Assembly (NCBI GenBank): GCA_913057785.1
Contig: CAJXPD010000055.1
Location: forward strand, 1-43,084
Reading direction: 5' to 3'
DNA length: 43,084 nt
From: an uncultured Lewinella sp.
GTDB lineage: Bacteria; Bacteroidota; Bacteroidia; Chitinophagales; Saprospiraceae
Position 1 is the first letter of the stretch. Each line of letters begins with the position of its first letter. This document shows positions 7,132-16,996 of this stretch, piece by piece. The position numbers and the translations under genes are program-made. The notes below the pieces were generated by a model that was not told the DNA's origin, did no database searches, and was given only the letters and a program-made list of their open reading frames with translations.

Positions 7132-7731
7132 GGGATTTAATAGTCATTCTGTTCACTGTAAATAAGTTTGCTTTGGGAGAATGATTGTGCTCGATATTAA
7201 TGACGTTGTCAAATGTAGTATACCAAAAATCAGGCCGATTGGGCACGCTTGGTGATCCTAGACTTTTGGCTACTTTGACTTTTTTGTTTGGATGCGGCCT
7301 TAGAGGGATCTCTCGGGAGTTTTTGACTCTTGCTGATCCGAAATCCCATAGCCATCCGGTGTATAGATATACGTACTGTGATGGTGGGACAGATTTACCT
7401 AGCAAGTTGACCGCCAGTTGTCAAAGAAGGTTTTATTTTTAAACTTCTTTTTAGCAATTCTATTGTTTGATTAAGAAACTAATTTGTGAAAACGCTTCGC
7501 GAAAGAAAATAATTGTCTGTAAATAGGCTAAATTTTGTAGACATTGATCTACTATGAGACAATCCTTTTTTATAATATGCCGTTAAATCAAGAAAGCTAC
7601 ACAAATGCATCTATACTAAGGAAAATGAGCTGCTGGATTTCCAACCGCTTATTAAGTGTAGTACACGCTGACCATCCGCTTTGCGGCTAGTATACCAACA
7701 AGGCTTGTAGCTGGAACCACAAACTTACTGT
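7132..7731. other. 600-base intergenic region between divergent genes
   Basis: AT-rich spacer between the TsaC-like gene (minus) and the PKD protein gene (plus). It must hold promoters for both. TAGTATACCAA occurs twice as a direct repeat (7216-7226 and 7688-7698). Overlapping open frames on both strands at about 7022-7442 have no recognisable homology or signals and look like chance or decayed sequence. No tRNA or clear small RNA seen. Confidence 0.5.
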
Positions 7732-9984
7732 ATGTTGCGATCTTTAATTTGCTCGTTGTTATTAGTCCTTTTGTTGCTCCCTACTGACCTTTTTGGCAGG
7801 CATATCATTGGCGGAGTCATTACCTATGAAAGCCTTGGAGGTGGTAATTATCGATTCGTCATGAAGATGTATCGAGATTGTAATTGTGTGGACTGTGCGG
7901 ACTTCGATGCCGTTGCTTCTATTGGTATTTACAATTGTGGCCCAGGTGGTACCAGCTGTTCTAGCCTAGGTCAAGGTGGTTTCTTTCAACGATTGGATGT
8001 CCCGATTTTAGGTGTGGAAGAAGTGGCTGAGCCAGACTATCCCTGTTTGATCCCGCCAGATGTATGTGTGCAGGAAGGCACTTACGAATTTTCTACTAAT
8101 CTACCTTTATCTGAGCAAAGCTATCATATTTCCTATCAAAGGTGTTGCCGGAACGTTACGATCAGCAATATCGTAGCCCCACAAAACTCTGGAGCTACCT
8201 TTACGGTTGAGATCACACCCGAGGCTCAACTGAATGGCAACGATAGCCCTGTTTTTAATGATTTTCCACCGACGATCATCTGTGCAGGTCAGCCACTGGT
8301 ATTTGACCATTCTGCTAGTGATTCAGACGGTGATCAACTTGTATATGAATTTTGTTCTCCGCTTCTTGGTGGTGGACCAGTGTTGATGAATCCAGGATAT
8401 ACGACATGCGAAGGAGCACAACCTACCCCTTCTTGTCCACCCCCATATGCGGATGTGTCATTCACAGCACCGGCCTTCACGCCGGCTGAACCGATGGGAG
8501 GAGACCCGATCGTGACTATTGATCCTTTAACCGGGATCATTACGGGTACGCCCAATGTTCTGGGGCAGTATGTGGTAGGGGTCTGCGTTTCGGAGTTCCG
8601 AAATGGGGTGCTGCTCAGTAGAGTTTTCAGGGATTTCCAGTTTAATGTAGCGAGTTGTGATCCGGTTGTGGTGGCTGATATACAGGAAGATGCCAAGATT
8701 GGGGATCAAGAATTTTTGGTGAATTCCTGTGGCAATGAAACGATCTCCTTTTTGAATCAGAGCTTTCAACAGAGCTTTATCGACGATTGGGTGTGGGAAT
8801 TTGATATTAATGGCGAGGTTAAGTCCTTTTCGGAATGGAGTCCCACCGTTACCTTCCCAGGTGTTGGCGAATACTATGGGCAGCTGAAGATTAACCCAGG
8901 TACGGACTGCGGTGATACGGCCGATATTTATGTAAATGTTTATCCAGACATCACAGCAGATTTTTCCTATGAATACGATACCTGCCAAGCTGGGATTGTA
9001 GAATTCACAGATCTCTCCGAAACAGGGAGTTGCTGTTTGACGGGATGGGATTGGAATTTTGGGGATGGTAATAATTCCTCAAGACAAAACCCCGGGCATT
9101 TGTATCGGGTTCCAGGCGAAATACCCGTGACTTTGACAGTTCGGGATACGAATCAGTGTGAAGACCAGCTCACCCAGGTCATCGAATATTTCCCGGTACC
9201 TAATCTCATTGTCATTGCCCCCAGTACCTTTTTAGGTTGCCAACCAGCAGAGATATTTTTTGATAACCTTTCTTTCCCGATCGATACTACCTATGATATA
9301 TTCTGGGACTTTGGAGACGGGGGCTCTAGTACCGATATAAGCCCCACGCATATCTATGAAAACCCTGGGACTTACACGGTGAACGTCGATATTACTTCTC
9401 CCATTGGCTGTGAGACAGATACAACTTTTGGAGACCTTATTCAGATCTTGGAGTCTCCCGTGGCTGACTTCTCCTTCTTGCCTACAGAACCCAGCAACTT
9501 AAATAGTACCATCAACTTCTCGGATTTATCCCAGCGAGCTGTAGGGTGGAGCTGGGATTTTGGAGACGGCAGTCGCTCCCAGCAACGTAGCCCTACTCAT
9601 ACTTATCGAGATACGGGAATGTACGTAATCCAGCAAGTAGTTATACATCCAAGCGGCTGTACAGATACGCTGCAGCAAATCATTGATATATTTCCAGAGG
9701 TACGCTATTATCTTCCGAATGCCTTTACACCTAATAATGACTCTGTAAATGACTTTTACAAAGGAGTAGGGGTAATGACCGGAGCCACTGATTTTACGCT
9801 TACGATTTGGAATCGCTGGGGTGAGAAAATCTTTGAGACAGATGATCCGGAGGCTTCGTGGAATGGTCGAAAATTCAATACAGGTCGAGATGCACCGAGT
9901 GGCGTGTACGTCGTGCTAGTCAAGTATAATGACCCCAGGGGCAACCCCTTCGAGATCAAAGGCTATGCTACTTTGATCAGGTAG
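7732..9984 (+). CDS. Large secreted PKD-domain protein with T9SS type B C-terminal domain
   Basis: A 750-residue exported protein. A signal peptide (~1-22, LLLVLLLLPTDLFG) is followed by the HIIGGVITYESLGGGNYRF module, often seen at the start of Bacteroidota PKD adhesins, in a Cys-rich region to ~residue 315. About four PKD-like domains follow at roughly 318-400, 406-486, 500-573 and 577-650; three show the classic WDFGDG or WNFGDG core and a later HxY motif. Residues ~660-750 (YYLPNAFTPNNDSVNDFY, WNRWGEKIFET, GVYVVLVKY) form the gliding-motility-associated C-terminal domain, a type B sorting signal for T9SS. The product is expected at the cell surface or released, probably with an adhesive or structural role. 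No enzyme domain is visible. It has its own long upstream region, so is probably monocistronic. Confidence 0.9.
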   Translation: MLRSLICSLLLVLLLLPTDLFGRHIIGGVITYESLGGGNYRFVMKMYRDCNCVDCADFDAVASIGIYNCGPGGTSCSSLGQGGFFQRLDVPILGVEEVAEPDYPCLIPPDVCVQEGTYEFSTNLPLSEQSYHISYQRCCRNVTISNIVAPQNSGATFTVEITPEAQLNGNDSPVFNDFPPTIICAGQPLVFDHSASDSDGDQLVYEFCSPLLGGGPVLMNPGYTTCEGAQPTPSCPPPYADVSFTAPAFTPAEPMGGDPIVTIDPLTGIITGTPNVLGQYVVGVCVSEFRNGVLLSRVFRDFQFNVASCDPVVVADIQEDAKIGDQEFLVNSCGNETISFLNQSFQQSFIDDWVWEFDINGEVKSFSEWSPTVTFPGVGEYYGQLKINPGTDCGDTADIYVNVYPDITADFSYEYDTCQAGIVEFTDLSETGSCCLTGWDWNFGDGNNSSRQNPGHLYRVPGEIPVTLTVRDTNQCEDQLTQVIEYFPVPNLIVIAPSTFLGCQPAEIFFDNLSFPIDTTYDIFWDFGDGGSSTDISPTHIYENPGTYTVNVDITSPIGCETDTTFGDLIQILESPVADFSFLPTEPSNLNSTINFSDLSQRAVGWSWDFGDGSRSQQRSPTHTYRDTGMYVIQQVVIHPSGCTDTLQQIIDIFPEVRYYLPNAFTPNNDSVNDFYKGVGVMTGATDFTLTIWNRWGEKIFETDDPEASWNGRKFNTGRDAPSGVYVVLVKYNDPRGNPFEIKGYATLIR

Positions 9985-10073
9985 GCATAGCCAATCAGTC
10001 TTGCTGCATAGAGCCAATAGATTTTTCAAAGGCTTTTTTATAAAGCCATACTGGTATTTCTACTAATTTTAGT

Positions 10074-10081
10074 TACCTTTG
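10074..10081 (+). promoter_or_regulatory. Bacteroidota -7 promoter element of rplS
   Basis: TACCTTTG matches the TAnnTTTG consensus of Bacteroidota housekeeping promoters and lies about 100 bases before the rplS start. No clear TTTG -33 box is seen at the usual distance. Confidence 0.55.
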
Positions 10082-10179
10082 CACCGCTTTAGGCATGACT
10101 AAGAGAAACTCTATCATGATCCCATTAATTTGGGCCTTAGTCCTCTGCTGAATTGATGATTGAAAAAATTAGTAGAATC

Positions 10180-10536
10180 ATGGACGCGATTAAGTTTGTT
10201 CACGAGCAAATGACACCCAAGAAGGAGCTTCCAGCTTTTCGCCCTGGTGACAACATCATTGTAAGTTACAAGATTGTTGAGGGTGAAAAAGAGAGAATCC
10301 AGAACTTCCGTGGAGATGTCATCCAAATCAATGGAGAAGGAGCAACCAAAACTTTCACCGTTAGAAAAATTTCTAATGGAGTAGGGGTAGAGCGTATCTT
10401 CCCATTTGCAGCTCCTGGTATTGTAGAGATTAAAGTAACCAAGCGTGGTAAAGTTCGTAGAGCTAAATTGTTCTACCTACGTGGCTTGGTTGGTAAGAAA
10501 GCACGTATTAAAGAACGTAAGTTCGTTAAGAAATAG
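10180..10536 (+). CDS. rplS: 50S ribosomal protein L19
   Basis: A 118-residue protein with the full L19 pattern: [60 protein letters not shown] and the basic [21 protein letters not shown] tail. L19 sits at the 30S-50S interface in the ribosome. I chose the ATG at 10180 ([11 protein letters not shown]) because L19 proteins begin close to this helix; an in-frame upstream ATG at 10156 would add eight residues without family support. It stands alone between two large T9SS cargo genes, with its own -7 element upstream and strong terminators downstream. Confidence 0.97.
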   Translation: MDAIKFVHEQMTPKKELPAFRPGDNIIVSYKIVEGEKERIQNFRGDVIQINGEGATKTFTVRKISNGVGVERIFPFAAPGIVEIKVTKRGKVRRAKLFYLRGLVGKKARIKERKFVKK

Positions 10537-10564
10537 GAAACGCTTGACGTTTCAACCTTGAAAA

Positions 10565-10600
10565 GGGGCCCGCTCATTTGAGCAGGCCCCTTTTCTTTTT
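10565..10600 (+). terminator. rplS terminator
   Basis: GGGGCCCGCTCA pairs with TGAGCAGGCCCC (one mismatch) around a short loop at 10565-10590, followed by TTTTCTTTTT. This is a classic intrinsic terminator 28 bases after the rplS stop. Confidence 0.9.
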
Positions 10601-10633
10601 GAGAGAAACTCAAAGTGCAACTACCCAGAATAG

Positions 10634-10670
10634 AAAAACCCACCTTGAATTCAATCAAGGTGGGTTTTTT
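10634..10670. terminator. Bidirectional terminator between rplS and the repeat protein
   Basis: A perfect 15-bp stem (10634-10648 with 10655-10669) with a 6-base loop, A-rich on one side and T-rich on the other. It can end transcripts from both directions, and lies just beyond the stop of the minus-strand gene at 10690. Confidence 0.9.
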
Positions 10671-10689
10671 AGCTCGTGCTAGAATCGTA

Positions 10690-13600
10690 TTACTGTTTTA
10701 CCAGTAATTGTCTTTCTATCATTTTACCATTGCTAAATACTAGCGCATAAGTACCTCTCGGTAATTCGCTGATATCCATGCGGTAATTATTTTCACCGAC
10801 TGCCGTTGGCAACTGGACTCGTTTCACTAACTGTCCAGTTAGATTGAATAATTGTATTTCAGAACTTTCTGCTACTTCACCTTCTAGATGATAGAAGAGA
10901 TTAACAGTAGAACGAGCTGGATTCGGCGCAACTAGTAATTCCAGGCTTGATTTGATCTCCTTGGTATCCGAATTGTCAGTCACTCGCAATTGATCACCAG
11001 GTACGGCTGGTACAAAGGAATCTCCGCGAGTTACCGTGATGAAATCGTCCGAAAGGTCAAAGCAATCAGTAGATAAGGTATCGGTAGCGGCATCATCTCC
11101 TGCTACAACGTTTAAGGTGCCGGTATAGGCCAAGCCCCAAACTCTGCACACGCCAACGGGAGTACCTTCAAAATCTGCGCTATTCCCGTCTGTCACCACA
11201 TCCAAGACGATGTTGGCTTCATCCGTGATCAAGTAGGCGTAAGGCATACCTTCCGAGGCAGTGGTAGTGAAAGTCACCACATCAGGATTGCCGTCTGCAA
11301 CATTCAGGCTAACTTCAGTGCTACCATCCTCTGTGGCCACCGTCTTACCATCTGGCTCCTCTCTAATTACCGTAATGTAATTGGAGGAAATGGCTGCACA
11401 ACGGCTAGATAGCTCATCTCCAAAGACATTGTCTCCAAAATCAGGAAGGAAATCATCCTGGAAGGAAATGCCGTAGATGCGGCAAGTTCCAGGAAGTGCC
11501 GGATCAAAGTCGATGATATTGTTATTAATATTTGGAACAATGATCGTATTGAATGTATCTGTGATCACATATTGATAGTTAGTGTCTGCACTGCTAGTTA
11601 GTACAATCACTAAATCGGAAATATCATCACCTGGACAGGTGTGTACCACCGTCTCCCCAGAGAGGGTCGTCAACTCTCCGCCATCTAAAGTTTCAGATCT
11701 TTCAGCAAGGACAAAGTTGGAAGACAATTCGAAGCAGTTGGATGCCAATTGAGCGCCGGCAGCGTCCATACCTGCCTCGGCTAGGATATCTCCGGTATAG
11801 GACAAGCCCCAAATTCGATAGAACCCAGGTGTTAAACCAGTGAAATCAACTGCATCATTGCCAAATACCTCCTGAACAATATTGTTTTCATCTGTCACCA
11901 GGTAGGCATAGCCCGCGCGAGTCGTACTGGTGTTGTCCATGCCGACAATGCCGTCGGTTGCGCCCACACAAACTACGATTTCAGTCTCACCGTCAGCATT
12001 AACTTCTCCACCATCCGGTTGATCGCGAATAATGGTAATGAAGTTCTCGGAAAGCGTATAACAGTCATCGGATAAGGCTGTTGTTGCCGCATCGGAGCCA
12101 ATGGAGGCAGTTAAAGCTCCAGTATAGGAAATACCCCACACGCGCAACTCCTCAAAGCCTGTAGTCTCAAAATCTTGCATATTCCCAGCGATGAATGCCA
12201 ATATTGTATTCGTTGTATTGGTGATAATGAACTGGTAATTGGCTTCAGGGCTGGCAGTATTCGTATTGAAAGTAACAATGTCAGGATTGCCATCGTCCGC
12301 ACAAATGTAGGCTACATCATCAGATCCGCCACCGGTAGTGATGGTACCACCATCCACCTTAGTCCGAGTCAACTGAATGTAGTTATCTGTGAGATCATAG
12401 CAATCATTCGAAATGGGTACTTCCAAGATATTATCGCCCGGAGCCACCGCGATCAAACCCGTGTACGCTACCCCATAAATGCGGCAGTTACCTGCAATAG
12501 CATTGTCGAAGTTAAATTCATCTTCCTCAATGGCGGAAATTAGGAATCCATCTGCATTCGTAATGAGGTAGCTGTATCTAGCTCTATTCGCGCCTTCTAC
12601 GATGAACTCTACTAGGTCTTCTCTGCCATCTCCAACACAAAGTAGGAGATCATTACCGTTCGCCGTGGTGATTGTTCCACCTTCTGGTTCTTCGCGAAGA
12701 ACTGTGATGAAGTTTTCTGATAGATCATAGCAATCATCAGACAAAGGCATGGTCCTCACATTGTCTCCCAAGCTAACTATAATATTACCTGTGTAGGCTA
12801 TTCCATAGACACGGCATGTACCCGCCGGAGCAACATCAAAGTTTACGGCATCACCAACAACGGTTGAGATAACTCCGTCATTTTCATCGGTAACTACGTA
12901 GGCGTATAAACTGTTGGAAGTTGCTACACTATCGAAGGAAACGATATCTGCATTTCCGTCAGCAGGGCAAATATTAATGAAATCAGAGCCATCTTCTAGC
13001 TCAACAATTCCGCCGTCCGGAATGGCTCTTCTGACCTCGATGAAGTTAACAGAAAGGTCAAAGCAATCATCTGATAGGGTGGAAGCAGCAGCATCCGTAT
13101 TCACTTCAGCAGTTAAGTTACCACTGTACGCTAGTCCCCAGATACGGCAATCACCTTCCGGCGCTCCGTCAAAGTCAAAGCTAGGCGTATCGGTGATGGC
13201 TAGAATAACATTATTGGCATCCGTAATGAGGTAGGTGTAGAATTCTCCAGCTGTGGCTTCGGTAGCAAAGTCCACAACGTCAGCTACTCCATCTCCAGGA
13301 CAGGTGTGCACTTCTGTGGCTCCGTCCAAGGTCGCCACCATACCACCTACCGGCACTTCACGGATCACCTCAATGAAATTGCTGGACAAGGAACTACACT
13401 CATCGGTTAGCGCTACTGCTGCGGCATTGTCACCAACATTGGCAATAATTGTTCCGGAGTAGGAGAGACCCCAAACCCGGCAAACCCCTTCTGGCGCACC
13501 ATCAAAGTCAAATGAGTCTCCCTCCGCAACAGCAAGGATTACATTGTTTTCGTCGGTGATCACATAGGTGTATTCGCTTCCAGTCACACCAGTGCTATCA

Positions 13601-16428
13601 AAGCTCAAAACATCCGGGATGCCATCTCCAGGGCAAGTATAAACGCTCGTGCTGCCATCAGCTAGGCTTACGGTTCCACCATTATTGCGTTCTACTCTTA
13701 CTAGAATGAAGCTCTGTGATAGCTCAAAGCATCCGTCGCTTAAGGGAGTTATTGAGGTATTGTCTCCCAGGGAGGCGATGAGATCACCTGTGTAAGACAA
13801 TCCATAGACACGATACGTTCCTGCCGCTGCAAAATCAAAGTTCAAGGTGCTGCCGGATGGCAACAAAATGATTTCGTTGTTTTCGTTGGTAATGATAAAA
13901 GTATACTCGGCATCAGATGTGCTATTGCCATTAAAGGAAATTATATCTGATTGCCCGTCTCCTGCACAGACGACCGTGTTAAACACTCCACTATCTGTCG
14001 TGATCGTACCACCGTCAACAAATATTCTAGTGATAGTGACAAAGTTATCGGATAGCTTGAAGCAATCGTCAGACAAGGCTACTGCTGCCGCATTCTGTCC
14101 TACTTCGGCTGTTAAATTGCCAGTATAGGATAGTCCCCAGACTCTGCAAACACCACCTTCGGCATTTTCAAAGTCTACTACACCGTCCTCTGATACAGCG
14201 AGAATTTCATTGTTATCATCTGTGACCAAAAAGACAAACTCTCCACCACTTGCTCCTTCACTTACAAAGGTCCTTTGATCAGGCAGACCGTCGCCGACGC
14301 AGATTTCTTCTTCTGTTAATCCATTGGAAATGCTTACCTGCCCACCTTGAGGCGCTTTTCGAATGATCGTCAGTGCATTGCTCGATAATTCAAAGCACTC
14401 ATCGGTAATGATGGCATCATTCAAGTTCTGACCTGCTGAGGCCAGTAAAATACCTGAATAACTCACCCCCCAAACAAAACATACCCCTGGAGGACTGCCT
14501 TCGAAATTGAAAAAGCCATTTTCAGCAATCGCCAAGATCTGAAGATCTTCATCTGTCACGATAAAGCCATATGGGCTTGCTGAAGTTGAACTAAAGTCGA
14601 ATTCTACCAAATCCAATTGGTTGTCATTCGTACACAATTCAATGATATCTCCGCCACCAACGAGAGAAACCGTACCCCCGTCCACGAAGGTCCGGTTGAT
14701 TTCTACAAAGTTATCGGAGAGTTTGAAACAGTCGTCTGATAGAGCTACGGCTGCTGCATCATCTCCTATGGTCGCCGTCAGGTTACCATAATAGGCTAAA
14801 CCCCACACGCGACAGATTCCTCCACCAGCATTTTCAAAATTTACATTACCATCCAAGGAAATCGCTAGGATGATGTTATCCTCGTCTGTAACCAAATACA
14901 CGTAGTTGTCACCAGCTGAATTGGTATTGACGAAAGTTCTTTCATCTGGGTTTCCATCACCCGTACAGACATCATCGCTAGTTGCACCGCTATCCAGTGA
15001 TACTTGCCCACCAAGTGGAACATTTCGGATGACTGTCACCGGGTTATCGGTCAACTTACTACATTTATCAGCTAGTACGGCTGTAGAAGCATCATCTCCC
15101 ACCTGAACAAGAAGGTTACCATTGTAGGTCAAACCCCAGATCAGGCATGTACCAGGACCTGCTCCTTCAAAATCGAAATCTCCTTCGTCAGAGATGCCTA
15201 AGACAATGAAGTTCTCATCCGTCAAAATATAGGTAAATGGATCTGCTGGATCAGCAGTAGACTGCAGATCTAAAATATCTGGCACACCATCGTTGGCACA
15301 TACCTCGGTGGAGGTCTCTCCCGATGCTAAGGTGACTGCACCTGGATTTAAGCCCCGTTTGATGACGATTACAAAATTATCGGATAGCTCAAAGCAGTCA
15401 TCGGAAAGGGCAGTACTGGCAGCATTTTCGCCAACTGCTCCACTAAAGGCTCCCGTAAAAGAGACACCCCAGACACGATATGCTCCGACAGGAAGGCTAG
15501 CAAAGTCTAGGCGATTACCATCTAAGTTATCCTGCAAGATTACATTGTTCTCATCCGTAAGAATGAAGCGATAAGGAGCTACCGATGTGTTCATGCGAAC
15601 AAACGGAAGTACAGCGGCACTTGGGTCGCCTTCACAAGTGGACAGTGAATCTAGGCCGTTGGCCAAGGATACCTTACCACCATCAGGAACAGTTTTCACC
15701 ACTTCCACAAAGCTATTGGAAAGATCGGCACAGATATCTGCTCGGAATTCAACAGCATTTTGACCAATAAAAGCGGGATTTTCCCCGGTATAGGCCAAAC
15801 CCCAAACCCGACAAGTCCCCTCAGCGGCACCCTCGAAGTCGTAACTTGGAGTATCCGTTATGTCAAGGATAAAGTTGCCAGTCGTGGTAATTAAGTAAGT
15901 ATAATTGGGATGTTCACTAGTGGTAGCGAAATCGATTACATTCGGATTGCCATCGGCTGGGCAAATGTATTTCTTAGACAAACCATCGGCGGTATATACT
16001 CTACCACCGTCTGGGTTTGATGTATTCAAAGGAATGAAGTTGACAGACAAAGCTCCACAAATGGAGCCCAATTGATCCGTAAAGATGTTACCTCCTACAG
16101 AAGCTGTGGGATTCCCGATAAAGGAAAATCCATAGACTCGGTAGTTGCCTCCTGGTACTTCTTCAAAATCAATCGTGTTTCTGAGAGATACGAAAAGGAT
16201 AGTGCCCTCTTCGTCGGCTACGATATAGCCGAAAGGTGTAGATAGATCACTTGTCGTAAAAGTGATTACATTAGGGATGCCGTCGCCTTGACAGTTGTCT
16301 AGTGCGCTTTCGCCTTCTACCACTCTAATAGTGGCCTCATCAACGCATCTTTGCTGCGCATTGACAAACATGGTTAGGTGAACAAAAATCACCGAAAACC
16401 ATAGTCTGGCCAGTGTGTTGAATTTCAT
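10690..16428 (-). CDS. Giant secreted protein of 16 tandem ~111-residue repeats with T9SS type A domain
   Basis: A 1912-residue exported protein. A signal peptide (~1-24, ending FVNAQ) is followed by 16 tandem repeats of about 111 residues and a C-terminal T9SS type A sorting domain (~1825-1912; APNPARSTVNLFYHL, LFNLTGQLVKRV, GTYALVF). Each repeat follows the plan: DGGxV start; CxGDGxPD; a core such as YTYLITDENNVIL; FDFEGAPxGxCRVWGLxYxG; and LSDDCFxLSxNFI. Most repeats hold three Cys; the second is replaced in repeats 1, 3, 8, 13 and 14, and the first is lost in repeat 16. I know no named domain for the repeat. It is probably an extended surface fibre or adhesin. The start at 16428 is set by the signal peptide. 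The gene converges on rplS with a shared terminator. Confidence 0.92.
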   Translation of the reverse strand: MKFNTLARLWFSVIFVHLTMFVNAQQRCVDEATIRVVEGESALDNCQGDGIPNVITFTTSDLSTPFGYIVADEEGTILFVSLRNTIDFEEVPGGNYRVYGFSFIGNPTASVGGNIFTDQLGSICGALSVNFIPLNTSNPDGGRVYTADGLSKKYICPADGNPNVIDFATTSEHPNYTYLITTTGNFILDITDTPSYDFEGAAEGTCRVWGLAYTGENPAFIGQNAVEFRADICADLSNSFVEVVKTVPDGGKVSLANGLDSLSTCEGDPSAAVLPFVRMNTSVAPYRFILTDENNVILQDNLDGNRLDFASLPVGAYRVWGVSFTGAFSGAVGENAASTALSDDCFELSDNFVIVIKRGLNPGAVTLASGETSTEVCANDGVPDILDLQSTADPADPFTYILTDENFIVLGISDEGDFDFEGAGPGTCLIWGLTYNGNLLVQVGDDASTAVLADKCSKLTDNPVTVIRNVPLGGQVSLDSGATSDDVCTGDGNPDERTFVNTNSAGDNYVYLVTDEDNIILAISLDGNVNFENAGGGICRVWGLAYYGNLTATIGDDAAAVALSDDCFKLSDNFVEINRTFVDGGTVSLVGGGDIIELCTNDNQLDLVEFDFSSTSASPYGFIVTDEDLQILAIAENGFFNFEGSPPGVCFVWGVSYSGILLASAGQNLNDAIITDECFELSSNALTIIRKAPQGGQVSISNGLTEEEICVGDGLPDQRTFVSEGASGGEFVFLVTDDNNEILAVSEDGVVDFENAEGGVCRVWGLSYTGNLTAEVGQNAAAVALSDDCFKLSDNFVTITRIFVDGGTITTDSGVFNTVVCAGDGQSDIISFNGNSTSDAEYTFIITNENNEIILLPSGSTLNFDFAAAGTYRVYGLSYTGDLIASLGDNTSITPLSDGCFELSQSFILVRVERNNGGTVSLADGSTSVYTCPGDGIPDVLSFDSTGVTGSEYTYVITDENNVILAVAEGDSFDFDGAPEGVCRVWGLSYSGTIIANVGDNAAAVALTDECSSLSSNFIEVIREVPVGGMVATLDGATEVHTCPGDGVADVVDFATEATAGEFYTYLITDANNVILAITDTPSFDFDGAPEGDCRIWGLAYSGNLTAEVNTDAAASTLSDDCFDLSVNFIEVRRAIPDGGIVELEDGSDFINICPADGNADIVSFDSVATSNSLYAYVVTDENDGVISTVVGDAVNFDVAPAGTCRVYGIAYTGNIIVSLGDNVRTMPLSDDCYDLSENFITVLREEPEGGTITTANGNDLLLCVGDGREDLVEFIVEGANRARYSYLITNADGFLISAIEEDEFNFDNAIAGNCRIYGVAYTGLIAVAPGDNILEVPISNDCYDLTDNYIQLTRTKVDGGTITTGGGSDDVAYICADDGNPDIVTFNTNTASPEANYQFIITNTTNTILAFIAGNMQDFETTGFEELRVWGISYTGALTASIGSDAATTALSDDCYTLSENFITIIRDQPDGGEVNADGETEIVVCVGATDGIVGMDNTSTTRAGYAYLVTDENNIVQEVFGNDAVDFTGLTPGFYRIWGLSYTGDILAEAGMDAAGAQLASNCFELSSNFVLAERSETLDGGELTTLSGETVVHTCPGDDISDLVIVLTSSADTNYQYVITDTFNTIIVPNINNNIIDFDPALPGTCRIYGISFQDDFLPDFGDNVFGDELSSRCAAISSNYITVIREEPDGKTVATEDGSTEVSLNVADGNPDVVTFTTTASEGMPYAYLITDEANIVLDVVTDGNSADFEGTPVGVCRVWGLAYTGTLNVVAGDDAATDTLSTDCFDLSDDFITVTRGDSFVPAVPGDQLRVTDNSDTKEIKSSLELLVAPNPARSTVNLFYHLEGEVAESSEIQLFNLTGQLVKRVQLPTAVGENNYRMDISELPRGTYALVFSNGKMIERQLLVKQ
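11025..16350 (-). repeat. 16 tandem coding repeats of ~333 bp
   Basis: The repeats occupy nearly the whole gene with an average period of about 333 bases (111 codons) and stay in frame throughout. At the DNA level they are diverged, so this is an old array rather than recent slippage. Repeats 4-5 and 6-7 resemble each other as pairs. Confidence 0.9.
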
Positions 16429-16996
16429 AAAAGTAAAGCTATTTAATTGTTTAATTGCAGACGAGTTGACCTTATAATATCTGAATGTGTACTGGTCAGA
16501 TATTCAAAAGATATTGGGTGAAATATGGTGTAGTTGAATGGCGATTCTGATTGTACAGCGAATTTATTATAATTTTTTATATTTAAAAAGAATTAATGCA
16601 AATAAAGATAGGCCTTTCCATATCCTTTCAAAAGAATACCGGAAAATAAAAAACCCGCCCTCAGAAGGGAAAGTATAGGGAAAAAAATTATATTAGCGCC
16701 ATACCATTCTACCCCTATCCACATCTCGTCCAGAGATAATAGCAACGAAACAATAAGTGAAGAAACTTTGCGTTGGATAGCACGTAAATAATAATCCCAG
16801 ATTTGTCCGATTGCATGCACTATGTCCTTCACTATAAACCCTAGTAAAGGCATCAATAGATAAGACTCTATCCCTAGTTGTTCCCCTCACCGTGGTGGCC
16901 ACTAGAGTAAGATCAAGAAAGTATCTATTCCGACTGGTGGCCCGAATTTTGTTGATCAACATCAACTATTTGTAGCAACTAGAACAAATCATTCCT
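16429..16996. other. 568-base divergent intergenic region
   Basis: It separates the start of the repeat protein (minus) from the start of the anchor L protein (plus) and must hold both promoters. A perfect palindrome GTTGATCAAC lies at 16951-16960, 36 bases before the plus-strand start, with a further half-site (ATCAAC) just after. Complement 16505-16513 reads TATCTTTTG, a near -7 element for the minus gene. Short minus-strand frames at 16593-16965 have no recognisable features. Confidence 0.45.

Noticed and set aside
7022..7442. 127-residue minus and 85-residue plus frames in the spacer
   Set aside because: They overlap each other, one runs into the TsaC-like gene, and neither has a signal peptide, domain or promoter-like element.
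12175..15770. Several plus-strand open frames opposite the repeat protein
   Set aside because: They recur with the period of the repeats, have Ser/Pro/Thr-rich low-information sequence and no signals. They are shadows of the minus-strand gene.
11025..16350. CRISPR-like or satellite array suggested by the regular period
   Set aside because: The period is ~333 bases and fully in frame with a protein repeat; there are no short identical repeats or unique spacers.
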